Assembly: GCA_905221605.1 (NCBI GenBank)
Contig: CAJNDS010002323.1
Span: 124,001 to 188,000, forward strand
Direction of reading: 5' to 3'
Source: Symbiodinium natans
Lineage: Eukaryota; Sar; Dinophyceae; Suessiales; Symbiodiniaceae
DNA length: 64,000 nucleotides
Shown: one piece after another, positions 52,143 through 62,300 of the stretch
How positions within the stretch are numbered: position 1 is the first letter of the stretch
How the letters are laid out: each line of letters begins with the position of its first letter
Notes under the pieces: model-generated
What the model was told of the DNA's origin: nothing
The model's input: the letters and a program-made list of their open reading frames with translations, nothing else
Databases searched by the model: none
Made by a program: the position numbers and the translations under genes

Positions 52143-53105
52143 GCATTGGGCTTGTCACATGCTGCATGGCTGCAAGAACTGTGGGACACGGATGCCAAGA
52201 CGGAGGGCTGGGGGCCACTGGGTCGACGCACGCTTGTCCTCGCTGGTCTGCGAGGCTTGGCCGACAAGTCCACCAGGCCAGCGCTGAGAGTGGCAACTGC
52301 GTGTTCCGTGGATGGTGTTGCGTGCTCCTGTGGACATCCCACGCCTGGCAGAAGGCATCTAACGTTCGAGTGCAATGCCGAGTCGGGTGCAGTGCTGGCA
52401 AGGGCGACAGAGCTTGAAGAACGCCTCCTTTGCCGCTTGGTGGACTTGCCCCAGCCCCCGCCATGTCGTGATGAAGTTGAGGGCTACGAGGACGAGCTTC
52501 TGAGTGAGATGGAGGCTGCAGCCCAGACGGGCGACACGCTGTTTGCAGCCACTGATGGCGGCTGCCTGGTCAAACCCGGCATGGAGCTGTGGCAGCGGGG
52601 TGCCTGGGCCATCACCCTGAGGCGAAGAAGTACCACGACAACTGTCTCTGGTCGTCTGGAGGGAGGCGAGCAAACGCCCGCGGCGGCGGAACGTGAGGCC
52701 ATCCACCAGCTGCTGAAGCATGTGAGAAGGGCGCGTTGCAAGCTGATCCTCTTCGTTGACAATCAGGCAGCGGTGCGCAGGCTGAGGCGTGCTTGGGAGA
52801 AGGGTCAGTGGCATGGTTTGCTTGCGCTGTTTTGGAGGCGGGTGGCTGAGGGCTTGAGCGACCACGTCACGGTGCATTGGGTCCCCAGTCACAACAAAAG
52901 ACCGCAGTGGAGTTCGCCTTCCGAGATGATCACCACGAAGGAGGTGAGGGAGCTCAACATGTTGGCGGATCGGGCCTGCACGGCCCAGCTGGCTGCATTG
53001 AGACCTTCATGGGAGAACGCATGCAGTGTTGTTGAGGGCGCGGCTTCCTGGTCCAGAGCGGCTGCGCAGCTGCAGATGGAGCGGACTGTGAGCTTCAATG
53101 AGTAG
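52143..53105 (+). CDS. LINE (non-LTR retrotransposon) ORF2 C-terminus: zinc knuckle and RNase H
   Basis: The frame is open from an in-frame TAA at 52140-52142 to the stop at 53103-53105. It starts without the endonuclease and reverse transcriptase, so the copy is 5'-truncated. Residues about 60-76 carry CSCGHPTPGRRHLTFEC, the zinc-binding motif that follows RT in many LINEs. A ribonuclease H domain follows: FAATDGG (first Asp), AAEREAIHQLL (Glu), ILFVDNQAAV (second Asp), VHWVPSHNKR (His) and LNMLADRAC (last Asp). All catalytic positions are present. RNase H degrades RNA in the RNA-DNA hybrid during retrotransposition. There is no telomere-like motif inside, unlike the flanks. Confidence 0.88.
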   Translation, partial: ALGLSHAAWLQELWDTDAKTEGWGPLGRRTLVLAGLRGLADKSTRPALRVATACSVDGVACSCGHPTPGRRHLTFECNAESGAVLARATELEERLLCRLVDLPQPPPCRDEVEGYEDELLSEMEAAAQTGDTLFAATDGGCLVKPGMELWQRGAWAITLRRRSTTTTVSGRLEGGEQTPAAAEREAIHQLLKHVRRARCKLILFVDNQAAVRRLRRAWEKGQWHGLLALFWRRVAEGLSDHVTVHWVPSHNKRPQWSSPSEMITTKEVRELNMLADRACTAQLAALRPSWENACSVVEGAASWSRAAAQLQMERTVSFNE

Positions 53106-53299
53106 CTTCGTGATGCCATTGGAGCACATCGAGAGATAGAGTGAATGGGCGCCTGTGGGGCGTCTGTGCTCAGAGGGGACCCCTATGGCATCTTCTGGGA
53201 TTTTCCTTCCAGCTGGCGTCGGGGATGGTTTTTTTTTCTTTCTTTCTTGATGGCGGGCATCTAACCGCATCTAGGTAAGCACAGGTTGTTGCCCTCAAC

Positions 53300-53415
<116 letters not shown>

Positions 53416-53709
53416 GCTGCGCGCACCCGTGCTGTGGTGCGTGCATGAGCTTTCCACACCCCAACACGCGCACCCAATCGGTGGTGTAAGTTTTCCCAAT
53501 TTTTCGACTGAGAGCATAGGCCGTGTCACCAGAAAGCCCCCAATGCTGTGCACAAACATGCCTAGCAATAACCCCGAAACCTCAAAACTCCCTTAACCCT
53601 AAGCCCCTGAACCTCAAGCCTAAACCCTAAACCTTCGCATCCCGAAACTACCCTAAGCCCTAAACCCTAAACCACCCTAAGACCTAAACCTCAAGCCCCC
53701 AACTTGAAC

Positions 53710-53774
53710 CCAAGTTTCGGCGTCAAGCTCGAAAACGGCATCGCACAGCATGCCCAGCAAATTCTGAAGAGCCC
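53710..53774 (-). CDS. Candidate exon
   Basis: CCTGTGCAG acts as acceptor; the frame reads ALQNLLGMLCDAVFELDAET then W, ending near a GT donor (TTGG|GTTC). It is bracketed by CCCTAAACC clusters on the left and GGGTTAAGGGTTCAGGG on the right. It could continue the coiled-coil gene at 54-59 kb. Confidence 0.42.
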
Positions 53775-53999
53775 CTGCACAGGGTTAAGGGTTCAGGGTT
53801 GAGGGGCACGGGGTTGAGGTTTAGGGTTTGGGATTGAGGGCTTAGGACTTAAAAGTAGGATCTATAGCAGTGAACCCGTAAACGTTTTGGGTTTAGGCTC
53901 AGGGAACAGGGCTTTGGGTTTAGATTTTCATGGTGGGGAGCAAGCCCTGAGCCCCCACGATAAAGCTCACTTAAAGCTCTAAAGCTTAGAAAAGCAATT

Positions 54000-54021
54000 G
54001 GGGGGGGGGGGGGGGGGGGGG
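54000..54021 (+). repeat. Poly-G run
   Basis: About 22 Gs, followed by more G-rich sequence to 54060. Confidence 0.95.
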
Positions 54022-54240
54022 AGGAGTGCGGGGGGTGGAGGGGAACGGGGGGAGGGGTGGTGGTAATTCTGGCCCAAAAGGAAAACTACGCTTAGAGCTG
54101 CTAGGAGTTTAGACCCTACACAGCCCTATACCTCAAAAACACCTGAGTAGTGCCCGAAAAGCGTATGAACCCTATGAGCCCTATAAACCTTATGCTCCCC
54201 ATAAGCCCCATAAACCGTACAAGCGGCTTGGAACTCTATG

Positions 54241-54365
54241 AGCCCGATGAAATTTGCCAATCCTCCCTCCCGCACGAGCATTCAGGGTCGGGCGCCGCCT
54301 CGCATGGACTCAACCATGTGGGTGCGGGCCTCCGCACACAAACGCTCCTGTCAGCAACGGTTTAG
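54241..54365 (-). other. Coding-like island open on both strands
   Basis: The minus strand reads VCVRRPAPTWLSPCEAAPDP then ECSCGREDWQISSGS and a stop. The plus strand reads MKFANPPSRTSIQGRAPPRM. Well bracketed by CCCTATAAACC and TTTAGG, so an exon is likely but its strand is not settled. Confidence 0.3.
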
Positions 54366-54669
54366 GAAGTTTAGGGGTAAAGTTTAGGAAGTTCAGGGTT
54401 CAGGGTCGGTTTAGAGCTGATTTCAGATCGAGTAGTTCAGTGTTGGGCCCAGCCGGCATCGAAGAGCGAAATCTGCTCTAGGACTTTAAGCTGGCTCCAT
54501 ATAAGTATGGGCTTCGAGTTTACGGTTTTAAGTACCCTAAACCCTAAAGCCGGTTCATTTTGGTCCCTTTTGCACCTTGAAGGGTTCCTACACAACTCTA
54601 GAACCCTAAAATCCGAAGCAGCCCTTAAACCTTGTGCCCTAAAACCCCAATATCAGGGGCCCATACCAC

Positions 54670-54773
54670 TAAACCCTAAACCCTAAACCCTAAACCCTAA
54701 ACCCTAAACCCTAAACCCTAAACCCTAAACCCTAAACCCTAAACCCTAAACCCTAGCCCTAAACCCTAAACCC
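54670..54773 (-). repeat. Interstitial telomeric array (CCCTAAA), about 14 copies
   Basis: Perfect heptamers with one CCCTAGCCCTAAA irregularity near the end. It abuts the exon island at 54779. Confidence 0.95.
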
Positions 54774-54778
54774 TTAGC

Positions 54779-54859
54779 CTTCTCTGAGGACAAGTGCCCA
54801 GCCTGGTCGGCCAGCTTCGCCTGGACCATCGCCTCGTGAGCCTGGCTCCATCTGCGAGC
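54779..54859 (-). CDS. Candidate coiled-coil exon
   Basis: The minus strand reads RRWSQAHEAMVQAKLADQAG then HLSSEK, with CTCAG or GCCAG|G as acceptor. It ends at AAG|GCTAAGGGTTTAGGG, a GC donor lying directly on the telomere-like array. The heptad-like Ala/Gln/Leu pattern matches the exons at 55413 and 58212. Confidence 0.5.
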
Positions 54860-55412
54860 TGAGGTCGTTTAAGGGGGTTTAGGGTTTAGGGGGGTTTGGG
54901 AGCTATTTAGGGGCTTTAGGGCTTAAGGAGCTTAGGGAGCTTTGGGTAGGGTCTTAGGGTCTGCGCGTGTTGGACTTTGAGTCTCGCAGGGCTTCTGCCA
55001 TGAGTGTGAGACTCTGAGAGGTTGCCCTTTTTGGTGGATTTAGGGTCTGGGCTCATAGACTGCAAGTTAGGCTCTTCGGGTATTAGGGTGTCTCGGGTTT
55101 CAGGGTGAGTTTAAGGCATAGGCTTGAAAAGGCCAACAAACTTTGTTTAACTAATGAAATATGGAGGGTTCCAATTTTTCGGGGGAAGCGACTCGCAGTC
55201 TTCAAGGCCGCTATGAAGGTGCGAACCTTCCACCCTGAAGCACTGCTATGTTGGTCTCACGAGCCCTTAAGCAGCCAACCCTCGAACTGCAACTAAGGTT
55301 CGAGACCCGTACAGTAACAGTGGTTGTTGGGTTACCGCAAAGCCCTACCCCCTTTGTTGTTAGTTGGGTTTAGGGTTGTGAGTTCAACCGCCCCAAACCA
55401 CTTGTGCTTAGC

Positions 55413-55500
55413 CCTGCCGCCTCGTTCTCGGCCTTGGCGGCGCGAGCCTCAGCCTGATCCGAGCCGAACTTGGTCAAAGATCTTATGGGGTCTTCAAGGC
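55413..55500 (-). CDS. Candidate coiled-coil exon
   Basis: The minus strand reads FGSDQAEARAAKAENEAA before a GC donor (55411-55412). Splicing into an inner GATCAG|G acceptor at 55453 would join the exon at 58212 in phase (AEAQ|AEARAAKAENE). Confidence 0.48.
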
Positions 55501-55634
55501 ACCGGGGTCTGAGTAAGCAATCAGGCGAGAAGTTCTTCGGGCCATGGTAGCTGTTCCTGGCACTTGCGGTCGTTTTTCCGCGCGATGGGGCCTGCAATAA
55601 GTTCAGCTGCTCAGTCGAGTCAATTCATTGAAAG

Positions 55635-57018
55635 TTATGTTTCAAGACCAACGAAGGAAGACACCAAATGCACCATGTCATCCAAGCCCCTGATGTCCTG
55701 ATCTGGGACAATGCTCAAGATGTCGGCCTTCAGGTTCAAGGTACCCTGCAGAAGGCCCAAACTTGCGCATGCCTTCGCGCAAAGCTGCTTTGGGCGCTTG
55801 CGCAGACTTTGGAGGCAGTTGCCGGTAGGGCAAAAGTCCTGGATTTGCTGAGCGGCCCGAAGCAAATGCATCCTGGACATCCTCAGTGAACTCCGCAGAG
55901 CAAAAAACCTGACACGGCGACTGGCGAAATGTCCCATCACATTGTCCTCCCACAAACACTTTGTGCGATGGAGATGATGCATGGCAATCCGAATATCGGT
56001 CAATATTCCCGTGAGGCACTTTTCTTTGTCGTTCCCGCTTGAAGAGCAAATCCCCAAGCCTTTGCAAAAAGCTTTTGGTCGGCTGAACTTGTCCGAGGAC
56101 AGGAGCTTGTAGAGAGCGAGCGTGCTTCGGATAGCATCACTCATCTCGCTGTCTACATCCTTTGCCTTTCGACAAGGCTCCGCAGCCCTCACCTTTGAAT
56201 TTGACAACGCGATCACCAGTTCTTGCCCGAGCTTGTCGCCCTCACCCTGCAAGTGCCTACGTAGCCCAAAGCTGCTGTTGACAAGCCTCTGCTTGAGAAC
56301 ACAACGCTGGATTCACTTCCATCTCTCGGGCCCGTTCAAGAAGGATGGACAACTTGTTTACATCCATCTGGTCAGCGGCTCGTATGAGGTCTTTTTTTAA
56401 AGGGTCAACAGAATAGCGGCATGGCAAGCAGCTCACGGCATCGGGCGTCGATGAGGTGAGCTTCTCAAGGTGCAAGCAGGCCTCATCGAGCTCGGGTCCA
56501 TCAAGACCTGCTGCTTTAGCTTGCCGGATGGCCGATTGCACCGTGCTTGGCTCGGTCATCTTGGGCACACTGCACAGACGAGCGAGAGCCTGTTGCTCCA
56601 ATGACCTCAATCGCTCGTGAGCCCTCCCCTCCAATCCTTTCAAATGACTTGCGTGGCGTTCGGCAAGAGCATGCCTGATTCCAGCGGCGTCACCCCTGTT
56701 AATGGCAGACTCAAGCTCTGCAACCAACTTTGCGGATGTGTTGAACTCCTTTTTTCCAAGCCGATCCTCTTTGACGGGCAGGTGCCCAGAGCTGTTTGAC
56801 AGATCACGCAAGCCTTTCCGCCATACTGGCTTGCTGAGGGCCGTATTCGTCTGACTGTGCGCCGAAGAGCGTGCGGGCACTGTGCCAGCCCAACGTGGCT
56901 CGTAAAATTCGTAAAAGCGACGGTCATGTTCAGTAGTGTGGGGAGTGCAGGGGTAAGGCTCACGAGAGCGAGGAGCATCCCCAAATAGAATGTTGCCCAT
57001 TGCTTTCAAAATGGGCAA
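55635..57018 (-). pseudogene. Intronless gene of about 460 codons broken by one frameshift (or true fusion by frameshift)
   Basis: Two minus-strand frames abut: 56257-57018 (253 codons) and 55635-56252 (205 codons). Removing one base in the CTTTGGG run near 56270 would join ACQQQL to GLRRHLQGEGDKLGQELV, so the two are probably one protein with a 1-bp insertion or sequencing error. The N-terminal half has repeated helical units such as ELESAINRGDAAGIRHALAE and AIRQAKAAGLDGPELDEACL, a pattern common in protist helical-repeat proteins. An inner ATG gives MGNILFGD. No function is recognised. It has no introns and no telomere-like motif inside, unlike its surroundings, which suggests a retrocopy. 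A hairpin (TTGCCCATT...AATGGGCAA) overlaps the start region. Confidence 0.55.
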
Positions 57019-58097
57019 TCAGTGAGAGTGGAGAGCACCCCAAACCCTCTCATTGCTTTCGAAAGCAGCGACGGAGATGGCTTTACAAATCCGTTCCGCA
57101 CCACCACCCCACCATGACGACAACTAGAACAGCTGATTGAGGGCTTTCCAGCCTGTTCAATTTGGTGGAGAAGCAGCACAGACCATCTTCCTTTTCCGCA
57201 ATGCTCTCCTTGCATTTCTGCACATCCATGCTCCAACGGGCTTCGCGAAGTAAATCTTAATAAAGCCTATAAGACCCCGTATCCAGATCAGCCCGATGGC
57301 TTAAGTAAACACTCGGACGACCAAATCCTGCCCCGGAAGCCCAGCGGCCGTGCCTCAGCAGCTGTAGCTCGCTCCGCCTAGCGGACTCTAGGGTTTAGGG
57401 TTATATAGGGCCAGCACCCTAGGAAACAAAAAGAAACCCGACTTTATTGTTACCTGACGGAGCCTAAGTCAAAGGGTAGCGCTGGACTGGCGGCCTAAGG
57501 GGCTCCAGGGGGTTGAGGAACCCACATCCCGAAACTCTGACAGTCTCCGGGCTCCTTGACAAACCCCAAGACCGGTTGGCCCCTTGAACCCGAACGCCGA
57601 ACAGCCGACAGGAGTTGCTCTCTTAAGCCCAATAGGGAAAATACCAGGGGTCGGGAAAGCCGCAAGCGGCCTGAAGCGAGAGGCTTAGTTGTGATTCCCA
57701 AGCCACAGGAAACAAATCCCAACTGGGCCGTATACCCTACAACCCCAAGCCCTCACACACCAAATGATCAACGTGAAGGGTTTTCGGGGTTTAGCGTCCT
57801 AGGGTGAAGAGTTTAGGGTATTGAAGGCTTTGCCGCCTTACGCGGCGTGGGGTGGGAGATGGCAAACGACCCTCCACAGTGGGCCAGAACTGCCTCGCAC
57901 ACTATGAAGCATTCGAAGCTAACCCCTAACCCCCAAAAAACCCAAAACAAAAAAACAACAGACACACACACACACACACACAAAAAAATAAACACCCAAC
58001 ACCCCCAAACCCAAAACCCCAAAAACCCCGAAACCCCCGAAAACTCCCTTAAACCCCTGAAACCCGTAGACCCATACCCTCTTGATTCCCCGATGCC
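57019..58097. other. Flank of the intronless gene; no gene seen
   Basis: Non-repetitive to about 57380, then telomere-like motifs return. (AC)n at 57959-57982 is followed by CCCCAAAACCC-type runs. Confidence 0.45.
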
Positions 58098-58202
58098 CCT
58101 AAACCCTAAGCGCCAAACCCTAAACCCTAAACCCTAACCCTAAACCCTAACCCTAAACCCTAAACCCTAAACCCTACCTAAACCCTAAACCCTAAACCCT
58201 AA
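58098..58202 (-). repeat. Interstitial telomeric array with CCCTAA and CCCTAAA mixed
   Basis: About 14 units, with three six-mers (CCCTAA) and one ACCTAAA, directly beside the exon at 58212. Confidence 0.93.
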
Positions 58203-58211
58203 TCGGCAGGC

Positions 58212-58275
58212 CTGAGCCTCGGCAGCCAAGAGCGCCTCGGCCGCCGTCTCCTCGAACACTGCAGAGTTCCCCCAC
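58212..58275 (-). CDS. Candidate coiled-coil exon
   Basis: The minus strand reads GNSAVFEETAAEALLAAEAQ. It ends at CAG|GC or CC|GA, directly followed by TTAGGGTTTAGGG. The right side carries TTTAGGGG. The Ala/Glu heptads suggest a long coiled coil. Confidence 0.48.
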
Positions 58276-58349
58276 TTTCGAAGGCTGGGCTCTAGAGGGT
58301 CCATGGGGGCTAAGGGGATGCAGGGTTTAGGGGTTTGAGGGTTGAGGGT

Positions 58350-58450
58350 TTGGGATGTTCCCCCTTATACTAACGGTCCTTAATAGGGACTATCGTACCC
58401 CCGATTCGAATCCTTATTAAGGACGGTTAGTATTAGGGGGAACATCCCAA
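58350..58450. mobile_element. Foldback (MITE-like) element, TTGGGATGTTCCCC family
   Basis: It is an almost full-length hairpin. The left end is TTGGGATGTTCCCCCTTATA, then CTAACGGTCCTTAATA; the right end holds the complements ATTAAGGACGGTTAGTAT and AGGGGGAACATCCCAA. Length 101 bp. Confidence 0.88.
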
Positions 58451-58610
58451 GGTCTAGGGTTTGAGGTCGGGTTTAGGGCTCCTTGATGGCTACAGAAAGG
58501 GCAGTGGTAGGAGGACGCAAAACGGAGGGCCCATTTGGGGTTTGAGGTAAACAGTAAGCAATCAGAAAACCAGAGCCGACAACGAAGGCCCGGCGAAACA
58601 GCCCTAGACT

Positions 58611-58708
58611 TTGGGATGTTGCCCTACTAACAGCCCTTAATAGGGATTATAATAGAGGGGTACTATCATCCCTATTAAGGACTGCCAGTATAAGGGGGAA
58701 CATCCCAA
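58611..58708. mobile_element. Foldback (MITE-like) element, TTGGGATGTTCCCC family
   Basis: Left TTTGGGATGTTGCCCTACTA, right GCCAGTATAAGGGGGAACAT then CCCAA. CCCTAGAC lies directly on both sides, a candidate 8-bp target-site duplication. Confidence 0.88.
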
Positions 58709-59169
58709 CCCTAGACCATGAGGGTGCTGATGTCAGTGCTTGCAGGCAGCGCCGGTGGGGCCTCATGTAAGCTGCGCACAGAAACAAACACAAACTAAAG
58801 AGCGCATCACATAGCAGCAAAACTCATGCACAACTAGAATGCAACAGGGAACTCTCATCAGGGTTACACCTAGCACAACCTACCCCAACACATAAACACC
58901 AATACCAGTCCAACTGTGAACCTGAACACCTCGACCATAATCTTTAATTGTGCGTGTTAGCATTTTTCGCACCTCCTCGCATACAAAAAACCTACGCCCT
59001 AGGCGCCCTAACCCTTAAGACCTGTGAAGTATGAAGCCCAATTCCTGAACCCGAAGCCCCATTTACCCTAAACCCATCTAACCCCTAAAGGTACGTAAGC
59101 CCCAAACCCTAAACTCGAAACCCTAAACGCCAAACATCCCCTAAGCCCTCTGAACCCCAAACGCCCGTC
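58709..59169. other. No gene seen
   Basis: AT-richer stretch at 58780-58990, then CCCTAAA-like clusters from 59040. Confidence 0.45.
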
Positions 59170-59250
59170 CTCGTTTTTCAGGGCCGCCAGCTCGGCGACC
59201 TTCAAGGCCAACTCTGCTTCGCCCTCGGAAACAGCATGGAGGGAGTGGTG
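59170..59250 (-). CDS. Candidate coiled-coil exon
   Basis: The minus strand reads HAVSEGEAELALKVAELAAL then KNE. It is cleanly bracketed by CCCTAAACTCG clusters on the left and GGGTTTAGGG on the right. The putative donor is GA (GAG|GACGGG). Confidence 0.5.
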
Positions 59251-59689
59251 ACACACAGGGTTTAGGGTTCTTATGGGTCTTCATCGGGTTGTCATAGGGT
59301 TTCTAGGGTTTATAGGCTTTAGAGGGTTAACGGGTGTTGGGGGCTTAGAGGGTTTGTAGGGTTGATAGGGTTGAAAGGGCTTGTCGGGTTGATTACATAG
59401 GGTTTAGGGTTAGACGGTATAGGGCTCAGGGTTTAGGGTTGGGCGGTTGAGGGCTTAGGGTTTGGGCCCGTCGGGATGCTTTTAGGGTTCAAGCTTTTAA
59501 GATTTCAGGTTAGGGGTTGAATGCAGGGGTGTTCGGGTTTAGAGCCTTTAAGGTTCAGGGTTTGGGTGGGGCTCAAGGCCTAGTGGCTAAGGTTTAGGGT
59601 TTTCCCTGACCTCAGAGCCTTAAGATTTTGAAGGGCTGTTTAGGCTGTTTAGGTTTAGGGCAGCGGGTTGAAATGTTAGGGGATGCTCG
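59251..59689. other. Telomere-like G-strand region, no gene
   Basis: Almost entirely decayed TTTAGGG/TTGAGGG/TTCAGGG motifs. Confidence 0.6.
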
Positions 59690-60490
59690 CGCCCTCATTG
59701 CCCCTGCCAACTGATGCCCATGATGCTCGCCGTCATAGGGGGCCAACTGATGCTCATGATGCTCGCCGTCATTGCACCCTAATGCCCAGCACGGGGCCAG
59801 CTGATGCCCATGATGCTTGCCGTCATTGCCCCCTGATGCCCAGCAAGAGGCCAGCTGATGCCCATGATGCTTGCCCTCATTGCCCGTGACGCCCAGCAAG
59901 GGGCCAACTGATGCTCATGATGCTCGCCCTCATTGCCCCCGGAGGCCCAGCAAGGGGCCAACTGATGCTCATGATGCTCGCCCTTATTGCCCCTATGCCC
60001 AGCAAGCGGCCAACTGATGCCCATGATGCTCGCCCTCATTGCCCCTGACGCCCAGCAAGGGGCCAACTGATGCCCATGATGCTCGCCCTCATTGCCCCTG
60101 ACGCCCAGCAAGGGGCCAACTGCAGCAAGTTGCCCCTTGATGCCCAGCAAGGGGCCAACTGATGCTCATGATGCTCGCCCTCATGACCCCTGACGCCCAG
60201 CAAGGGGCCAACTGATGCCCATGATGCTCGCCCTCATTGCCTCTTGATGCCCAGCAAGGGGCCAACTGATGCCCAATGATGCTCGCCCCCATTGCCCCTT
60301 GATGCCCAGCAAGGGGCCAACTGATGCCCATGATGCTCGCCGTCATTGCCCCCTGATGCCCAACCGATGCTCATGATGCTCGCCCTCATTGCCCCCTGAT
60401 GCCCAGCAAGGGGCCAACTGATGCTCATGATGCTCACCCTCAGCCCCTGACGCCCAGCAAGGGCCCACGCCCAGCAAGGGTCCATCCCTG
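59690..60490. repeat. 53-bp minisatellite, array 1 (about 14 units)
   Basis: The unit contains CCAACTGATGCTCATGATGC then TCGCC, with a linker ending CCCAGCAAGGGG. Units are imperfect: some carry GATGCCCATGATG, one has an extra A, and some lack the linker. The unit length is not a multiple of three, so the open frames on the minus strand rotate and are not genes. Confidence 0.95.
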
Positions 60491-60804
60491 TAAGCAAGGG
60501 CAGTCCAAAGGCTTCGGTTTCAGGAAAGCTGCTGAGGCTTTAGGATCCTAAGCTGTTCAAGACGGTCGAACCGGACCCTTGCAAAGGAACATTTTACAGG
60601 TGATACTAGCAAGCCTCCAACTGAACCTCAAGCCTGCTGGAAGGTTCACGGTACTTCGGAGTGGGGGCTAAAACCAGGGCGGGGAAACCCGAACTGTCAT
60701 TATCATCAACCCCTGCAACACCAGATACTGCAACCTCTAAACCCATCCACCCTCAACCCCCAAGCCCCCCCTAGTTAACTGAAGCCCCCTCTAGGCCGTG
60801 AACC
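60491..60804. other. No gene seen
   Basis: Unique sequence with few telomere-like motifs after the minisatellite. Confidence 0.4.
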
Positions 60805-60895
60805 GCTCCCCGCCCTGCCCCATCCGAAATCAGCCCTGAAGCTGCCCCCGCGCGCCTTGCGCTCTACGACGTTCTGCAGGAACCTGAACTTGGGT
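60805..60895 (-). CDS. Candidate exon
   Basis: The minus strand reads PKFRFLQNVVERKARGGSFR then ADFGWGRAGS. The composition is protein-like and the strand agrees with neighbours. The plus strand is partly open. Splice sites are not fixed. Confidence 0.42.
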
Positions 60896-61301
60896 CAAAC
60901 AAAGGACTAGGGACAGGAGTTTGGCGCTGTTTAGGCTTCGGGCTTCCTGGCTTAGAAGGATAACCCCACGCCCGTAAACCTTAGTGTTTCCCGCCCTTCC
61001 TGCCCAGGAAGCCCCAAAGACAAGCCTCTCTTGAGTAATTACCTAGGATGCGTTCTCGTAGTACGGATCTTGTCAAGTCAAAGATCCAAAAGCAGATGCG
61101 AGCGAAGGCCGAAACCCTAAACCCTAGATCAAGCCCTTTGCGCATCACTCCTGCATGCCGAAACTTCCGATCCGTCAACGGTTTTTCGGGCTTAGGGTTC
61201 CGGAGTTCTGTCCGAAGAGCCCATAATCAAGATCAATCCTCGTTGGTCGGTCTTGCAGCGCAGCCCAACGTCCCCTGGACGACCTTAAGCCCAAGTAAGC
61301 C
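60896..61301. other. One ambiguous plus-strand island
   Basis: At 61048-61110 the plus strand reads RSRSTDLVKSKIQKQMRAKA, which could be an exon. Nothing else supports it. Confidence 0.3.
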
Positions 61302-61405
61302 CTAAACCCATTTAAGGGGGCGCCTCGCATGCTTCATCGAGATTGCCAGCACAGACACAATGAAGACCTGGCGAAGGCTCGTCTTGGTTTGCAAGGTCTG
61401 CCACT
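61302..61405 (-). CDS. Candidate exon
   Basis: The minus strand reads LQTKTSLRQVFIVSVLAISM then KHARRPLKWV and a stop at 61302-61304. CCCTAAACCC lies on the left. Not recognised. Confidence 0.42.
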
Positions 61406-62188
61406 GACCACGGGGTTTTGGGTGTAGGCTCCCGAACGTCATGGTGGCTGACCACCGTCCTGAACCCAAGGCTCCTGATGCTGAGGAGGAGAAGTACATC
61501 CCCCACGTGCCTTTAGAAAGAGCTCCCCTAAACCCTAAGTTCCTTCCCCCTAAACCATAACCCGAAGCATATAAACCCCAAACCCTATCCCCAATAAGAA
61601 GCAACCAGCAGCTTGCCCGAGCCTGCATCCCGGCAGAAGGCTGCCCCTGAGCCATGCCTGGGGTTTTTGGGCGTAGGATGTAGGGTTCTGGGTTTGCTAT
61701 ACTCCCCTTAGAGCCTTAACAAAATCAATATGTTTAATATGTTTAATAGGTTTCTATGAACAAAGATTAAAAGTCATTCCCAAGGGGGATATAGTTTAGG
61801 GATTGGGGGTTTGGGTGCAGGGTTTAGGATTTGGGGGTTACTCGTAGGGTTACGACCTAAGATTTGGGAGATAGGGTTCAGGGTTTAGGGATTAGCGTTA
61901 GAGTTCATTATAGCGTGTAGGGTGGCATTTAAGGGTTTAGGGTTTCGGGTTGCTTGAGAGTTTGGGGCGTCACGGGCTCAGGTGCTTCTATCAAGTTGAT
62001 GCTGCGTGTCTTCGAACAGACCAACCTAAACCCCTCGACCAAAGCATCTGGACATTTGTGTGATGATGTACCCTAAACTAAACCCTAAACCCTAAACAGC
62101 CCTAAACCCTAAAATTATGTACCAGACGCCCTCAACACTAAACCCCAAAACCCGAAACCTCAAACCCTAAACCCTTCAACACGCAAAC
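61406..62188. other. Telomere-like clusters, no firm gene
   Basis: Clusters lie at 61795-61890 (TTTAGGG type) and 62070-62175 (CCCTAAA type). Confidence 0.5.
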
Positions 62189-62300
62189 CTCTTGCGGCCA
62201 CCCTTCACCCTTGGTGGCACCTTCGGGGCCCTGGGAGCCTTCGGGCACATGGAGGGTTTGCTGGAGGCATGCAGTTGCCGCGTCAGTTTTGGGGAAGTGA
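62189..62300 (-). CDS. Candidate exon
   Basis: The minus strand reads TDAATACLQQTLHVPEGSQG then PEGATKGEGWPQE, ending at AAGAG|GTTTG (GT donor). Bracketed by CCCTAAACCC on the left and TTTAGGG on the right. Not recognised. Confidence 0.42.

Noticed and set aside
52359-52892. 177-codon minus-strand frame
   Set aside because: Antisense shadow of the LINE RNase H frame.
59690-60490. CRISPR array
   Set aside because: Repeat and spacer are both conserved across units, there is no cas gene, and the genome is eukaryotic.
59612-60497. Minus-strand frames with GEHHGHQLAPCWASG repeats
   Set aside because: The 53-bp unit rotates the frame, so the peptides are a by-product of the minisatellite. The same applies to 63086-63821.
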